Positions 1 through 7,910 of a stretch of 64,000 nucleotides of DNA are shown here, piece by piece. The position numbers and the translations under genes were made by a program. Position 1 is the first letter of the stretch, and each line of letters begins with the position of its first letter. The stretch lies in contig NZ_FOAZ01000020.1 of NCBI RefSeq assembly GCF_900109465.1, positions 1-64,000 of the forward strand, in the 5' to 3' direction. The notes under the pieces were generated by a model that saw only the letters and a program-made list of their open reading frames with translations, was not told the DNA's origin and ran no database searches. Source of the stretch: Streptacidiphilus jiangxiensis. Its GTDB lineage: Bacteria; Actinomycetota; Actinomycetes; Streptomycetales; Streptomycetaceae.

Positions 1-26
1 CAACCGAGTCTTCGACCGCCAATCAC

Positions 27-245
27 GTGAACAAGGACCTCGAAGCCTTCCACCGGTGCGTCGCGGCCACCATCGCCCGCTTCCCGTTCTACGAGGAAGG
101 CGAGGAGGGCAGGTTCGACGAGGCAGCGGACGACCTTCGCGAGCTCCTCGCCACCCTCGATGACACCGCGCTCGCACACAACGGGCTATGGGAGACCCTG
201 TGCGACGACGTCGCGATGGGCGACTACGCGAACTGGGAAGACTGA
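27..245 (+). CDS. small acidic hypothetical protein, possibly 5'-incomplete
   Basis: A 72-residue protein rich in Asp and Glu, ending in DYANWED. I do not recognise the family. The GTG start at 27 is uncertain: no Shine-Dalgarno sequence precedes it, and the frame stays open back to base 3, so the gene may begin outside the window. Its stop lies only a few bases before the IS630 transposase tail on the opposite strand, so the gene borders a mobile-element junction. Coding character is supported only by codon bias and composition. Confidence 0.5.
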   Translation: MNKDLEAFHRCVAATIARFPFYEEGEEGRFDEAADDLRELLATLDDTALAHNGLWETLCDDVAMGDYANWED

Positions 246-251
246 AGCACG

Positions 252-470
252 TCAGCCCCCCGGTATCAGACCCGTGGCCGTCAGGCAGCCGTCGACCAGA
301 TCCGGTCGGTACTGGATCCTCTTGAGGCGACGCTTCACGGCTCGGGTGATCTGGCTCAGGTCCGCGGCGGCGAGGCTGCCGATGTCGCGTTTGACCAGCG
401 ACCACACGCCCTCCTGAGGGTTCAGGTCCGGGGCGTAGGTCGGTAGCTGGAAGACGGTGAGCCAGGCGAT
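252..470 (-). pseudogene. IS630-family transposase, C-terminal remnant
   Basis: The reverse strand encodes WLTVFQLPTYAPDLNPQEGV followed by WSLVKRDIGSL and a basic tail. This is the C-terminal end of the DDE endonuclease domain of IS630/Tc1-type transposases, where the Pro-x-Tyr-(A/S)-Pro-x-Leu-Asn-Pro-x-Glu block carries the last catalytic acidic residue. The N-terminal helix-turn-helix and the first two acidic residues are missing, so it cannot be active. Homology stops upstream of about 470, some 110 bases before the left end of the intact IS5-type element. Confidence 0.8.
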
Positions 471-580
471 GATGGCCACTGGCTGTGTCCTGCCAGGGCG
501 TACCAACGACCGGGACCTCTTGATAGCCCGTCAGCCTCCCGTACCGGCCCCGACTCAGCCGCAGGAGCCATTCGCGCCAT

Positions 581-603
581 AAGAGGAGCTAACACAAAGC
601 GCG
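581..603. repeat. IS5-type element, left terminal inverted repeat
   Basis: Begins AAGAGGAGCTAACACAAAGC and matches the reverse complement of 1438-1460 over all 23 bases. Confidence 0.9.
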
Positions 604-1394
604 GACTCGTCTGTAGGTGATGACGCAGCAGGCCAGCTCGAGGAAGGCCTCATGGATGTCGTCGCGGACGTCCCAACGGATTCGGAGTCGGCGGAAGCCG
701 TGGATCCAGGCGTTCGTCCGCTCGACCACCCACCGGACAGAGCCGAGGCGGGACCCGTGCGGGACTCCGCGTCTTGCGATGACCGGCTTGATCCCGCGCT
801 TCCACAGCAGGCAGCGGTACTTGTCGAAGTCGTAGCCCCGGTCAGAGCGGTGGCGTGGCCGGCCGCGGGCGCCGTGGATGCGGGGGATGGAGTCCAGAAG
901 CGGGAGCAGTTGGGTCACGTCGTGGCGGTTGCCGCCGGTCAGCGAGATGGCCAGCGGGGTCCCGCATCCGTCGGTGATCACGTGGTGTTTCGAGCCGGGT
1001 CGGGCGCGGTCGACCGGGCTCGGTCCCGTTTTGGGCCGCCGCGACGGGCCTGGTGGTGCGAGCCGTCGATCACCGCCCGCGACCAGTCCAGGTCACCGGC
1101 GCGATGCAGCTCGGTCAGCAGCACCTGGTGCAGCCGGTCCCACGCCCCGGCCGCATTCCAGTCCCGCAGTCGCCGCCAGCGGGTCATGCCCGAGCCGAAG
1201 CCAAGCTCCTGCGGTAACCATTCCCACTGGATCCCCGTGTGCAGCACAAACAAGATCCCCTGCAGACACTTGCGATCGTCCAACGGCAGTCGACCAGGGA
1301 ACCGACTTCGCCGCTGCCGCAATGGAAGCAGTGGCTCGATCCGCCCCCACGGGTCATCCGCCACCAGCCACGGCGGCCCCATCCCCTTGCCCAC
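589..1394 (-). CDS. IS5-family transposase made by programmed -1 frameshift
   Basis: Two overlapping frames: ORF A (1394 down to 978, 138 aa) carries the DUF4096-type N-terminal domain (WGRIEPLLP, GMTRWRRLRDW) and the first catalytic Asp in AVIDGSHHQ. ORF B (down to 589) carries TGGNRHDVTQLLPLLD, GYDFDKY and VVERTNAWIHGFRRL, the rest of the DDE domain. Reading GGC CCA AAA and slipping back one base at the A-run (TTTT at 1029-1032 on the plus strand) restores the normal family sequence GPKTGPSPVDRARPGSKHH. All catalytic blocks are present, so the element may be active. The start codon of ORF A overlaps the right-end region and no strong RBS is visible. Confidence 0.85.
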
Positions 1395-1437
1395 ACCCTG
1401 ACCAACGATGGATCAAGGGCAGGAACATGGCACGCGG

Positions 1438-1460
1438 CGCGCTTTGTGTTAGCTCCTCTT
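1438..1460. repeat. IS5-type element, right terminal inverted repeat
   Basis: Ends GCTTTGTGTTAGCTCCTCTT, the inverted copy of the repeat at 581-603. The next gene's GGAGG ribosome binding site begins two bases outside it. Confidence 0.9.
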
Positions 1461-1469
1461 CGGAGGCTC

Positions 1470-1649
1470 ATGGTCGTCGTGATTCTTGTCCTGTTGCTCG
1501 CCCTGATCCTGGGCGGCGCCAGGTTCGCATTCGCCGTACATGCGCTGTGGTGGATCGCACTGGCGGTCCTCGCCCTGTGGCTCCTCGGCTTCCTCTTCCG
1601 GACGGGAGAAGGAGTAGGAGGCGGACGTCGACGCTGGTACCGATGGTGA
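1470..1649 (+). CDS. small hydrophobic membrane protein (lmo0937/DUF5670-like)
   Basis: A 59-residue protein with two adjacent hydrophobic stretches (residues 1-20 and 24-43, including HALWWIALAVLALWLLGFL) and a basic tail ending GGGRRRWYRW. This layout is that of the short hydrophobic proteins common in Streptomyces and in the lmo0937 family, often found near stress genes; no activity is known. ATG at 1470 has a clear GGAGG at 1462-1466. The IS5-type element ends at 1460, so the native promoter has been displaced and any transcription must come from the IS end or beyond it. Confidence 0.75.
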   Translation: MVVVILVLLLALILGGARFAFAVHALWWIALAVLALWLLGFLFRTGEGVGGGRRRWYRW

Positions 1650-2024
1650 CCGCCGAGACTCCACTTCAGCCGGATCGCGCGCCGGCCGTCTGAGACACGG
1701 CAAAGACCAAGGCGGTGGTCAGCGCTGACCAGCACGGCGCGCGTCCCCCGGCGGCCCTGGCGCTCCCGCCGGTGGATGTCCTCGATCGATGCCGTCATGG
1801 GCGTTGCCCGCAGGCTCTTCGGCCCGCTGCCCCCAGGCCGCACACTTCGAAACGACTTCGCACGAGACCGTTTCAGGTCGGGCCTCGGGGTATCCGCCCC
1901 AAGACGAACATCGACGGATCGGAGGCGGCTGGCATGGACAAGGCCACCGGACGGCCCCGGAGGAGCTCATTGGCGAGTCGGGGTCGGAATGACGACGAGA
2001 CCGAGACTGCAGGGGAGGTGTTCC

Positions 2025-2477
2025 GTGCGTGACATCGAGTTCCCTGGCTCTCTTGTCGGATTGCACGCGGGGCCTCGGCTGAAGGCCGACGTCCACGAAT
2101 CCGCCGGAACCGTCTTGTGCGTGCTGAATGGCGACCTCGATCTGCACACCCGATCAATCGTCCAAACCGTGGTCAACGACGCCCTCACGAGGCCTCCGCC
2201 CGTGCTCTGCATCGACATGGGTGGTGTCCACTTCTGCGATTCCGCCGGGCTCGCGCTGCTCCTGTCACTGCGCGCAGAGTGCAAGAGGCATGGAGGAACG
2301 CTCGCGCTCGTCGCGCCCAGCGCGCGCGTTAGCAGGCTGCTCGAACTCACCGACGCCGCCGCGCTGTTCCCGACCTATGCCGACTGGAGGGCCGCGACGG
2401 CCGGCCCGCCGTCACTGGAGCTGAAGCCTCGCGGCCTGGAGCACGCGCAGCACAGGCGCGTAGGGAGAGCGCCATGA
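2025..2477 (+). CDS. STAS-domain anti-sigma factor antagonist
   Basis: A 150-aa protein with one STAS domain at about residues 20-120. The core LCVLNGDLDLHT and IDMGGVHFCDSAGLALLLSL match the SpoIIAA/RsbV/BldG fold, and the Ser in CDSAG is the expected phosphorylation site. The GTG start at 2025 is chosen because AGGGGAGG lies at 2011-2018. Its stop overlaps the start of the following HATPase gene (ATGA), so the two are translationally coupled. The pair probably forms a partner-switching module: the kinase inactivates the antagonist by phosphorylation and releases or holds a sigma factor. No sigma gene is adjacent. Confidence 0.88.
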   Translation: MRDIEFPGSLVGLHAGPRLKADVHESAGTVLCVLNGDLDLHTRSIVQTVVNDALTRPPPVLCIDMGGVHFCDSAGLALLLSLRAECKRHGGTLALVAPSARVSRLLELTDAAALFPTYADWRAATAGPPSLELKPRGLEHAQHRRVGRAP

Positions 2478-2932
2478 GCCACGCGCGGGCGACCGCGCCC
2501 TCACCGGGGCCTCGCCACCTCGCCTTCTCGGACATCGAATGGCACGAGGGTCACGAGCGCGTCACCGCAGGCATCGACTTCGTGCGCCGGGCGGTGTCCG
2601 AATGGCAGGTGGGAAGAGAGACGCTGGGGGGTGATGAGGAGCAGGCAGTCGATGTGCTCCTCGTCGCCGCTGAACTGCTCAGCAACGCCGAACGCCACGG
2701 CGGCGGAGCCACCGCGATCGACCTCGAACCGCGAAGCGGCGTGCTGCGCCTGACCGTCACCGACGCCAGCCCCCTGCCGCCGCGGCCGGTGCGGCCGCAC
2801 CGGCCGGAACGCACGGGCGGTCATGGCCTTCACATCATCGACTGCCTGTCAGCTGCGTGGGGCTGGGTAAGCTGCCGCTCGGGCAAGGCTGTCTGGGCGG
2901 AGCTCTCTGCCGATTCCCTGCAGGCGAGGTAG
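2474..2932 (+). CDS. RsbW-like ATP-binding anti-sigma / serine kinase
   Basis: A 152-aa GHKL/HATPase_c domain protein. The N-box is visible as AAELLSNAERHGGG (around residues 70-83) and the G-box as GGHGLHIIDCL (around 115-125). There is no transmembrane or sensor domain, which fits the short RsbW/SpoIIAB-like regulatory kinases abundant in Streptomyces. It overlaps the STAS gene by four bases, so the STAS protein is the obvious partner. A role in stress or developmental sigma control is inferred from the family and the pairing. Confidence 0.87.
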   Translation: MSHARATAPSPGPRHLAFSDIEWHEGHERVTAGIDFVRRAVSEWQVGRETLGGDEEQAVDVLLVAAELLSNAERHGGGATAIDLEPRSGVLRLTVTDASPLPPRPVRPHRPERTGGHGLHIIDCLSAAWGWVSCRSGKAVWAELSADSLQAR

Positions 2933-3148
2933 GGCCGTGGGGGCACGTGATCTTGGAGCTAGAGGAGCCTGCCCAGATCAGCACGTCGCGGTCGGAGACT
3001 GACTGGGCCCGAACGGCAAGGAGCACCCGAAGTTTCCCAAGCTCCGTGCCCAGGCGTTGGGTCCGCTCCGACCGCCGGGGCGGCGTGCGGTCTTCATCTG
3101 CGGCTACCGGGATATGGCGGCACTCTGAACGTACGACAGGCTCAAGGC

Positions 3149-3182
3149 GCAGCCCCGGCCACCATGGGGCGGCCGGGGCTGC
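3149..3182. terminator. strong hairpin, probable terminator
   Basis: Perfect 12-bp stem GCAGCCCCGGCC / GGCCGGGGCTGC with a 10-base loop. It sits just downstream (minus strand) of the broken cold-shock gene and roughly 215 bases after the HATPase gene. It has no long U-run, as is usual in Streptomyces. Confidence 0.6.
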
Positions 3183-3199
3183 GGCGGGGTCATGTGGTG

Positions 3200-3365
3200 T
3201 CAGCGGCCCCGGACGATGTCCGTGGCCCGTAGCCCCTCCGGGCCCTGCAGGACGTCGAACGTGGCACTCCCACCCTCGGCCGGCTCGCCGTGGCCGTTGC
3301 CGCTGGGTCGCCGAGTAGCGCGCGAAGACGTCCGGGCCGCCGACGTTCTGCGCGACAAGCCATCG
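3200..3365 (-). pseudogene. cold-shock protein (CspA-type), frameshifted fragment
   Basis: One reverse frame reads AQNVGGPDVFARYSATQ, like the GGGPDVFVHYSAI block (RNP2 region) of bacterial cold-shock proteins. A second frame then reads EPAEGGSATFDVLQGPEGLR and ATDIVRGR, like the LQEGQKVTFDVTQGQKGPQA end. The two parts need a frameshift between about 3270 and 3300, and the N-terminal strand (KWFNAEKGFGFI) is unrecognisable. A second cold-shock tail is at 32611-32690. Both end close to a GC-rich hairpin, as intact Streptomyces csp genes often do. Confidence 0.65.
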
Positions 3366-3534
3366 TCGTTACCGGGCATGCCGAGGTGGGCTGACCTGGG
3401 GTGGAGGCACGTCGGGCCGCGCAAACTGGCAATCCGGTGCCCGAGCCGACCGGCGGCGCGGAGAGACGCAGCCACGCGGCGCAGCTACGACGTAGATGCG
3501 CCAGAGGCGTTGTCCAGCGATCAGTGTCGGCACG

Positions 3535-3903
3535 TCAGGTCTCTTCCTCCATCCGGATCGCGTCGTCCAGGGACTGGACGGACTTGTCGGTGTGGCCGCT
3601 GCGCTGCTCTAGGAGGGCAGCGGCGATCGCGTCGAGCTTGCGCTGGATGGCGTGCTCGGCCCTGCGCTCGGTGTTCTTCAGCAGCGCCAGCAGGACCAGG
3701 GTGACGGCGGTCATCACGTCACCGGCGAGCAGCTGCCAGCTGAGCGTGAGTCCGGCTGCGTGGACGGCCAGGAATGCGGCGACCAGGGCCAGGCACAGCA
3801 GGGAGAACAGTGGCGAGCTGGTGAAGTTGGAGGCACGCTCGGCCATGCGTTCGAATGGCCCGTGGCCGCCGTCGGCACGCTCGGCGGGGTGCTGGAACGA
3901 CAT
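3535..3903 (-). CDS. low-affinity iron permease-family membrane protein
   Basis: About 122 residues with two membrane segments (SLLCLALVAAFLAVHAAGL and LLAGDVMTAVTLVLLALL) followed by a conserved polar stretch, KNTERRAEHAIQRKLDAIAA. This matches the small bacterial members of the low-affinity iron permease family (pfam04120), whose transport role in bacteria is unproven. The start is uncertain: ATG at 3903 is used, but in-frame GTG codons at 3906 and 3912 follow a G-rich stretch that could act as ribosome binding site. Confidence 0.8.
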   Translation of the reverse strand: MSFQHPAERADGGHGPFERMAERASNFTSSPLFSLLCLALVAAFLAVHAAGLTLSWQLLAGDVMTAVTLVLLALLKNTERRAEHAIQRKLDAIAAALLEQRSGHTDKSVQSLDDAIRMEEET

Positions 3904-4057
3904 CACTCCCACACCCCCACCGCTTCGCCGGCGACCGGATCTCCGTCTGCGTGGGGTGAAGGCGCAGGCCAGGCCCTAGGCGAGGTACGGGACCGCGTCG
4001 GCCGCGCCCGGGCGCCGGCGTTGCTGGTGGGGTGAGCAAGCATGGCAGGCTCCTGAC

Positions 4058-4650
4058 GATGCGGCGGGGTGCGGCAGGACCGTGGTCCAGCCGTGGGTGC
4101 GCTTGTCGAAGTGCTCGTAGGCGCGTGGGGCCTGATCCAACGGCAGTTAGTGCGAGACGATCCTCGCCCCGTGGAGCGGACCACCTCGACGAGCTTGTCC
4201 AGGACCATCTCGGGGTGCTCCTGTTCCGGCAGGGTCGTGGGCCTGGTAGCCGACGGCCTCCACCCCACAGCCGACGCCCTGCCTGCCGGTGGCCTCCCCG
4301 ATCACGTCAGCCGGGTCCGCGTCGGCGAAGTCGACCGCGGCGGCGCCGAGATCCGCGGCCAGGCGCGGTCGGTCGGATTCCTCGTCGAGAGCGAACACCC
4401 GGGCGGCGCCGCGCAGGATCGCGCTGTGCACGGCCATCGGCCCGACCGGTCCGGCGCCGAACATTGCGACGGAGTCCCCAGTGCTGACGTGGGTGAGCTC
4501 CGTGCCGTGGCAGCCGGTGGGGAAGATGTCCGACTGCATCGCGAAGTCGCTTTCCCACCGCTTGCCGGTAGCGGCCTGAGCAGGTTGCCGACCGTGACTT
4601 GCGGGGGCGCTCGTCCACGGCTGGATGCGGACCTGACCCGGCCGCGGCAC
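4058..4650 (-). pseudogene. glutathione-independent formaldehyde dehydrogenase-like gene, decayed
   Basis: Pieces of a zinc alcohol dehydrogenase of the formaldehyde-dismutase/FdhA type can be followed across three frames. The nucleotide-binding part reads DIFPTGCHGTELTHVSTGDS then VAMFGAGPVGPMAVHSAILR and GCGVEAVGYQA. After a frameshift comes EQEHPEMVLDKLVEVVRSTG, and after a deletion the C-terminal end APRAYEHFDKRTHGWTTVL. The first 150 or so residues, with the catalytic zinc ligands, are missing and there are at least two frameshifts. The piece is an old remnant. Confidence 0.75.
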
Positions 4651-4668
4651 GCGGACACGACACCTGGC

Positions 4669-4860
4669 TCAGGTCCGGCTCCGCAGTCTCCGCCAGGCCA
4701 GCAAGCCGGCCACTGACACGGTGGCGCCGACCGCAAGCGCGTTCCCGGGGCGGAGCCACTGCGTCGGCGCGGCACCGCGGCCGGCCTCCTTTACAGCGTC
4801 CGGGGTCGGCGCCACGATGTGTGCCGGCGCTCCTGCGCGGTCTTCAAAAGTGCTGCTCAT
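4669..4860 (-). CDS. small single-pass membrane protein, hypothetical
   Basis: A 63-residue protein with a polar N-terminal half and one hydrophobic helix, NALAVGATVSVAGLLAWRRL, followed by a basic end. A good ribosome binding site (GGAAGGGGA) lies about seven bases before the ATG at 4860. I do not recognise the family. It is followed on the same strand by the decayed formaldehyde dehydrogenase and preceded by another small unknown gene ending at 4883. Confidence 0.6.
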   Translation of the reverse strand: MSSTFEDRAGAPAHIVAPTPDAVKEAGRGAAPTQWLRPGNALAVGATVSVAGLLAWRRLRSRT

Positions 4861-4882
4861 ATCGTTCCCCTTCCGGGAATCC

Positions 4883-5155
4883 TTAGCGCCACTGCCCGCT
4901 CGTGACCATGTAGTCGCGAGCGCGATTCACCAGCCCTGTGCTGGCTGCCAGGACCTCGTTCATCGGCGGGGTGTCCGTAGCCGCGGGGCGGGCTGCCCTC
5001 GATGCGCCGGGCACTGCGCTCGTCCGGGAGCTGTCGACGTACTCGGTGCCCATCTCCCGAGTGCCCCCGACGCTTCTGCGCCATGGGTTGTGGCGCTCGC
5101 ACGGCTGGGTGATCGATGCGATGCCCTCCGTGATCCGAGGAACTCCCACGCTCAT
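4883..5155 (-). CDS. hypothetical protein, 90 aa
   Basis: Starts MSVGVPRITEGIASITQPCE and ends NRARDYMVTSGQWR. There is no membrane segment or recognisable motif. The ATG at 5155 is preferred over an upstream in-frame start because GAGGAGG lies seven bases before it. It ends 22 bases before the small membrane protein gene at 4860, so the two may be co-transcribed. Function unknown. Confidence 0.6.
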   Translation of the reverse strand: MSVGVPRITEGIASITQPCERHNPWRRSVGGTREMGTEYVDSSRTSAVPGASRAARPAATDTPPMNEVLAASTGLVNRARDYMVTSGQWR

Positions 5156-5424
5156 CGGTGCCTCCTCGCCAAACGGTCGAGCCGCGCCTGCCCCGCAGCA
5201 GTCCACCTAATCGCCTGCATTCGATCGGTGCAGTGGGCGGGTCCCGCGGCCACCACAGCCCGGACGCTGTCGGTGCGCGAAGTGCACGTCGCCGTTCCGG
5301 CCTGGTCGCGCCCGATCATGGCTCCGCGACGGAACCGCTGGTGCGGGACGGCTGCTCGGCAAGGCTCGACTGAGGGTGTGGTCCTTCTGGGAGCTTTCGA
5401 CCGCTGGGGTGGTGGTGCGGACGG

Positions 5425-6159
5425 CTACTCCTGCGGTTTGCGTGCCGCGAGGAGGTCGGCGTGGGGGGCTTGCACACTGTGCAGTCCTGCCTCTTCGAGT
5501 TCCTCGGCGATCTGAGCTGTGCTCGCGGCCCACATGTGGAAGGCCTCGCGTTCCTGGCGCAGCGTGTGCCCGTCGCGTTCAACGCGGTAGGTGAAGACGG
5601 TGCGAATGATCCCTTGGTCGGGTTCCCGGGTGATCTCGGCGGTGTAGAGGTCGGGTCCGACGCGGACTGGCCCGAGACGGGTCACCGTCTCGCGTTCGGT
5701 CGGCAGGTCGGTCGGCGGCGGGTCGAACAGCAACAGTCCTCCGGGCAGAAGCGCTTGACGAACGGCCCGCCAGGCCGCGCGGCGGGTGGCAGGGTCGAGG
5801 CAGCCGACGATGTTCGAGGCGACGGCCAGGTCCGCGATCTCGTGAAGGTCCGCCGTCTCGACAGGTTCGGGGTGAACGGTGAGGCGAGCGCGCTGGTCGG
5901 CGCTGAGGGAGGCGATTCGGGTCAGCAGCGCGGAGCGCATCGCAGCCGCGGGTTCGACAGCGTGCACGGGCGCGGCGGAGGCGGTGAGCAGAACCTCGGT
6001 GATGATGCCGGTACCGGCGCCGATATCGAGGACGGCGTGCCGGGCGCGGCGCGCAGCCTCTGCGAAGCGCCGCTCGGCCTGGCGGCGATCGGTCTCGGCC
6101 TGGAGGATGTCGTAGAACTCGACCGAGACGCTGTAGCCGGCATCCGAGGCGTCACTCAT
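5425..6159 (-). CDS. class I SAM-dependent methyltransferase
   Basis: A 244-aa protein with motif I VLDIGAGTGIITEVLL at about residues 43-58, an acidic residue after strand 2 (VHAVEPAA) and the post-motif ALLPGGLLLFDPPP. The N-terminal YDILQAE and the C-terminal HMWAASTAQIAEELEEAGL resemble Methyltransf_25-type enzymes of actinomycetes, whose substrates are usually unknown small molecules. The ATG at 6159 follows GGGCGGC. It stands alone: no biosynthetic genes are beside it. Confidence 0.88.
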   Translation of the reverse strand: MSDASDAGYSVSVEFYDILQAETDRRQAERRFAEAARRARHAVLDIGAGTGIITEVLLTASAAPVHAVEPAAAMRSALLTRIASLSADQRARLTVHPEPVETADLHEIADLAVASNIVGCLDPATRRAAWRAVRQALLPGGLLLFDPPPTDLPTERETVTRLGPVRVGPDLYTAEITREPDQGIIRTVFTYRVERDGHTLRQEREAFHMWAASTAQIAEELEEAGLHSVQAPHADLLAARKPQE

Positions 6160-6944
6160 GATGCCGCCCGACCACGGATCGGGGCGTCAAGCGATTCGGG
6201 TCGGCGCTGGCACTGCTGTCCAGGCTGGTGGACACTTGACGGCTGCCCAGGTGGATGTCCGGGCGCCGGTTGCGCTTTGGGTGCTCGCCGAAGCCAGCGA
6301 GCAGGACCGCGTTGCGAGGCCGATTGTTCTGGCAGTCTCTGGGGCCGACCGGGACCTGGCCGAGATGTGGCGCGCCCTGGAAAACACCTGCCTACGGCCC
6401 GGCCAGGGTGTGGACGATCTGGGCCAGCGCCCTGCCGCAAGGAGGTGGGCCACTCGTTGGAGTCCGGCAGGATCGGGCCGGCATCGGGCATCACGGCCGC
6501 CATCACACTCACCTCCTGCCGTCCGGCACCTCGACGTTACGGCTTGTCTGCACGCCCCGCAGGTGATCATGGTCGGGCCTCGGGAGGGAACTGGACGTGG
6601 ACGGCCTCTGCGGGCGCGTCGGTGGCCGGCCAGTGATCGTGAACGGGAAGATGCTGGGCAGGCCCCGCGGTCTGTCCGGAGGCTCCACGGGCCGACCGCC
6701 TCGGATCGTACATGTCCTTCCCTGGCACGCTGCAGTGCCGCCCCGTCAGCATCGGAGATCGTGACGTGATCCACCTGCCGGTCCACCGGACCAAGAGCTG
6801 CGCTGTCCTGGAGCGACCGCGCCCGGACTGTCAGGCCCGTTCGGGACGTGGACCTGGGAGTCGGAGAGGGACGAGGATCCCGAGGATGTCGCGGATCCCG
6901 GCGGGGCCGGGGCGGGGCCCCGGGACCCGGCGCCGTGCGGTTTG
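6160..6944. other. 785-bp stretch without a supportable gene
   Basis: Open frames exist on both strands, but none shows a recognisable domain, consistent codon bias or a ribosome binding site, and frames change repeatedly. It may hold a decayed gene; I could not name it. Confidence 0.5.
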
Positions 6945-7307
6945 TCACGTTGGCGGTAAGCCGGCGGCGCGTGCGGGGGCCAGCGCCGCGGCGAGGTTGG
7001 TGGCGATGACTGGCCCATATCCGTCGGCGGCGTTGTCGGCCAAGGCCTGGCGCAGCCGGTCCCGGTCCCCGGTCACCAGCGCACAAGCCGTCGCGCGACC
7101 GCGGCACATCCGCTCGATCCGCAAGGCGGTGCTCACGTCCACCGGCCCCAGCTCGCCATCGCCGAAGTCCACCACGACGCGCGCCGCATGAAGGCGCAGC
7201 TCGTCGTCGACGGCGCGGCACAGCACCGGGCGGTTGTCCACGGTGAGAGGGCCGTGAACGGTGACCACGACGATTGCGCACGCGTCGCGGGCGATGCTGA
7301 ACACCAC
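6945..7307 (-). CDS. STAS-like protein, possible anti-sigma antagonist
   Basis: About 120 residues with a STAS-like pattern: AIVVVTVHGPLTVDNRPVL, then RVVVDFGDGELGPVDVSTAL in the place where STAS proteins carry D-x-S-(G/A), and a C-terminal helix rich in Ala. The usual DSAG loop is replaced by DVSTAL. The GTG at 7307 is chosen because GGAAGGG lies six bases upstream. It is separate from the STAS/kinase pair at 2.0-2.9 kb. A regulatory role is inferred only from the fold pattern. Confidence 0.65.
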   Translation of the reverse strand: MVFSIARDACAIVVVTVHGPLTVDNRPVLCRAVDDELRLHAARVVVDFGDGELGPVDVSTALRIERMCRGRATACALVTGDRDRLRQALADNAADGYGPVIATNLAAALAPARAAGLPPT

Positions 7308-7507
7308 TGCGGTCCCTTCCCTGGCCCCTGGGCAGGCTCGGGTGATCCCGTCACTGTAGGGGGACCGGGCCCTCGCTTGGCCTTCTTGCCATGGGGACAC
7401 ACCGGCTCCCATGAGGGACGCCCCCACCCGCCGTCCCGGCGCGGTGAGGCACAAGCAGGCAGGCTGCCACTCAGCTGGGGCGTTCTGTCCGGGCACCCCT
7501 GAGCGGT

Positions 7508-7729
7508 TCACCCCGTCCGGTCCGGCGGATTCGCCTCGACGTAGTCCACGTCGCCATCGGCTTCGACGGCGGCGAGCACATCCGGGGGAAGTTCGGCAGC
7601 GAACGCCGGGATGCTGCCGATGTCATAGCGGCTGGTCACCGCGCCGCCCTTCGCGCGGACGTGGTCGGTGAGCCGTTTCGCCGCATCCACGTCAGTGGTG
7701 TTGAGGACCACGGTGTAGCTACGAGCCAT
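7508..7729 (-). CDS. standalone inhibitor I9 (subtilisin propeptide-like) protein
   Basis: A 73-aa protein reading SYTVVLNTTDVDAAKRLTDH, then GGAVTSRYDIGSIPAFAAEL and a C-terminal VEADGDVDYVEANPP. This is the whole inhibitor I9 fold (propeptide of subtilases), ending with the DPxVxxVExN-type strand that inserts into the protease cleft. No protease domain follows, so it is of the free inhibitor type, like yeast proteinase B inhibitor. There is no signal peptide, so it would act in the cytoplasm. GAGAGGAAG precedes the ATG at 7729. No subtilase gene is in the window. Confidence 0.8.
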   Translation of the reverse strand: MARSYTVVLNTTDVDAAKRLTDHVRAKGGAVTSRYDIGSIPAFAAELPPDVLAAVEADGDVDYVEANPPDRTG

Positions 7730-7910
7730 GATGCGGCTTCCTCTCGAATCGCAGGGCGGCCGACGGCGCCGCCGTACGAATCGCGTCTGACCGCCGGGCG
7801 GGTACCCAAACGCATGGAGGCCCAGAGTGGCTCCCGCGATTCATACGTGCGAGCTGACGTTCACGCCCTCGCTCGGGGATGGGAAGACCAGCGCGGGGAA
7901 GGCGCGGAGC

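Larger units (their letters stand above)
581..1460 (-). mobile_element. complete IS5-family (IS427/ISL2-like) insertion sequence
   Basis: An approximately 880-bp element bounded by perfect 23-bp inverted repeats at 581-603 and 1438-1460 and filled by a two-frame transposase gene on the minus strand. Size, two-frame layout and transposase sequence fit the IS427/IS1647 branch of IS5. I could not find a convincing target-site duplication: the bases outside the repeats (CAT and CGG) do not match. It landed just upstream of the ribosome binding site of the small membrane protein gene at 1470. Confidence 0.85.

Noticed and set aside
6160-6944. Several 75-200-codon frames on both strands
   Set aside because: None shows a domain, start signal or steady codon bias; I could not choose a strand.
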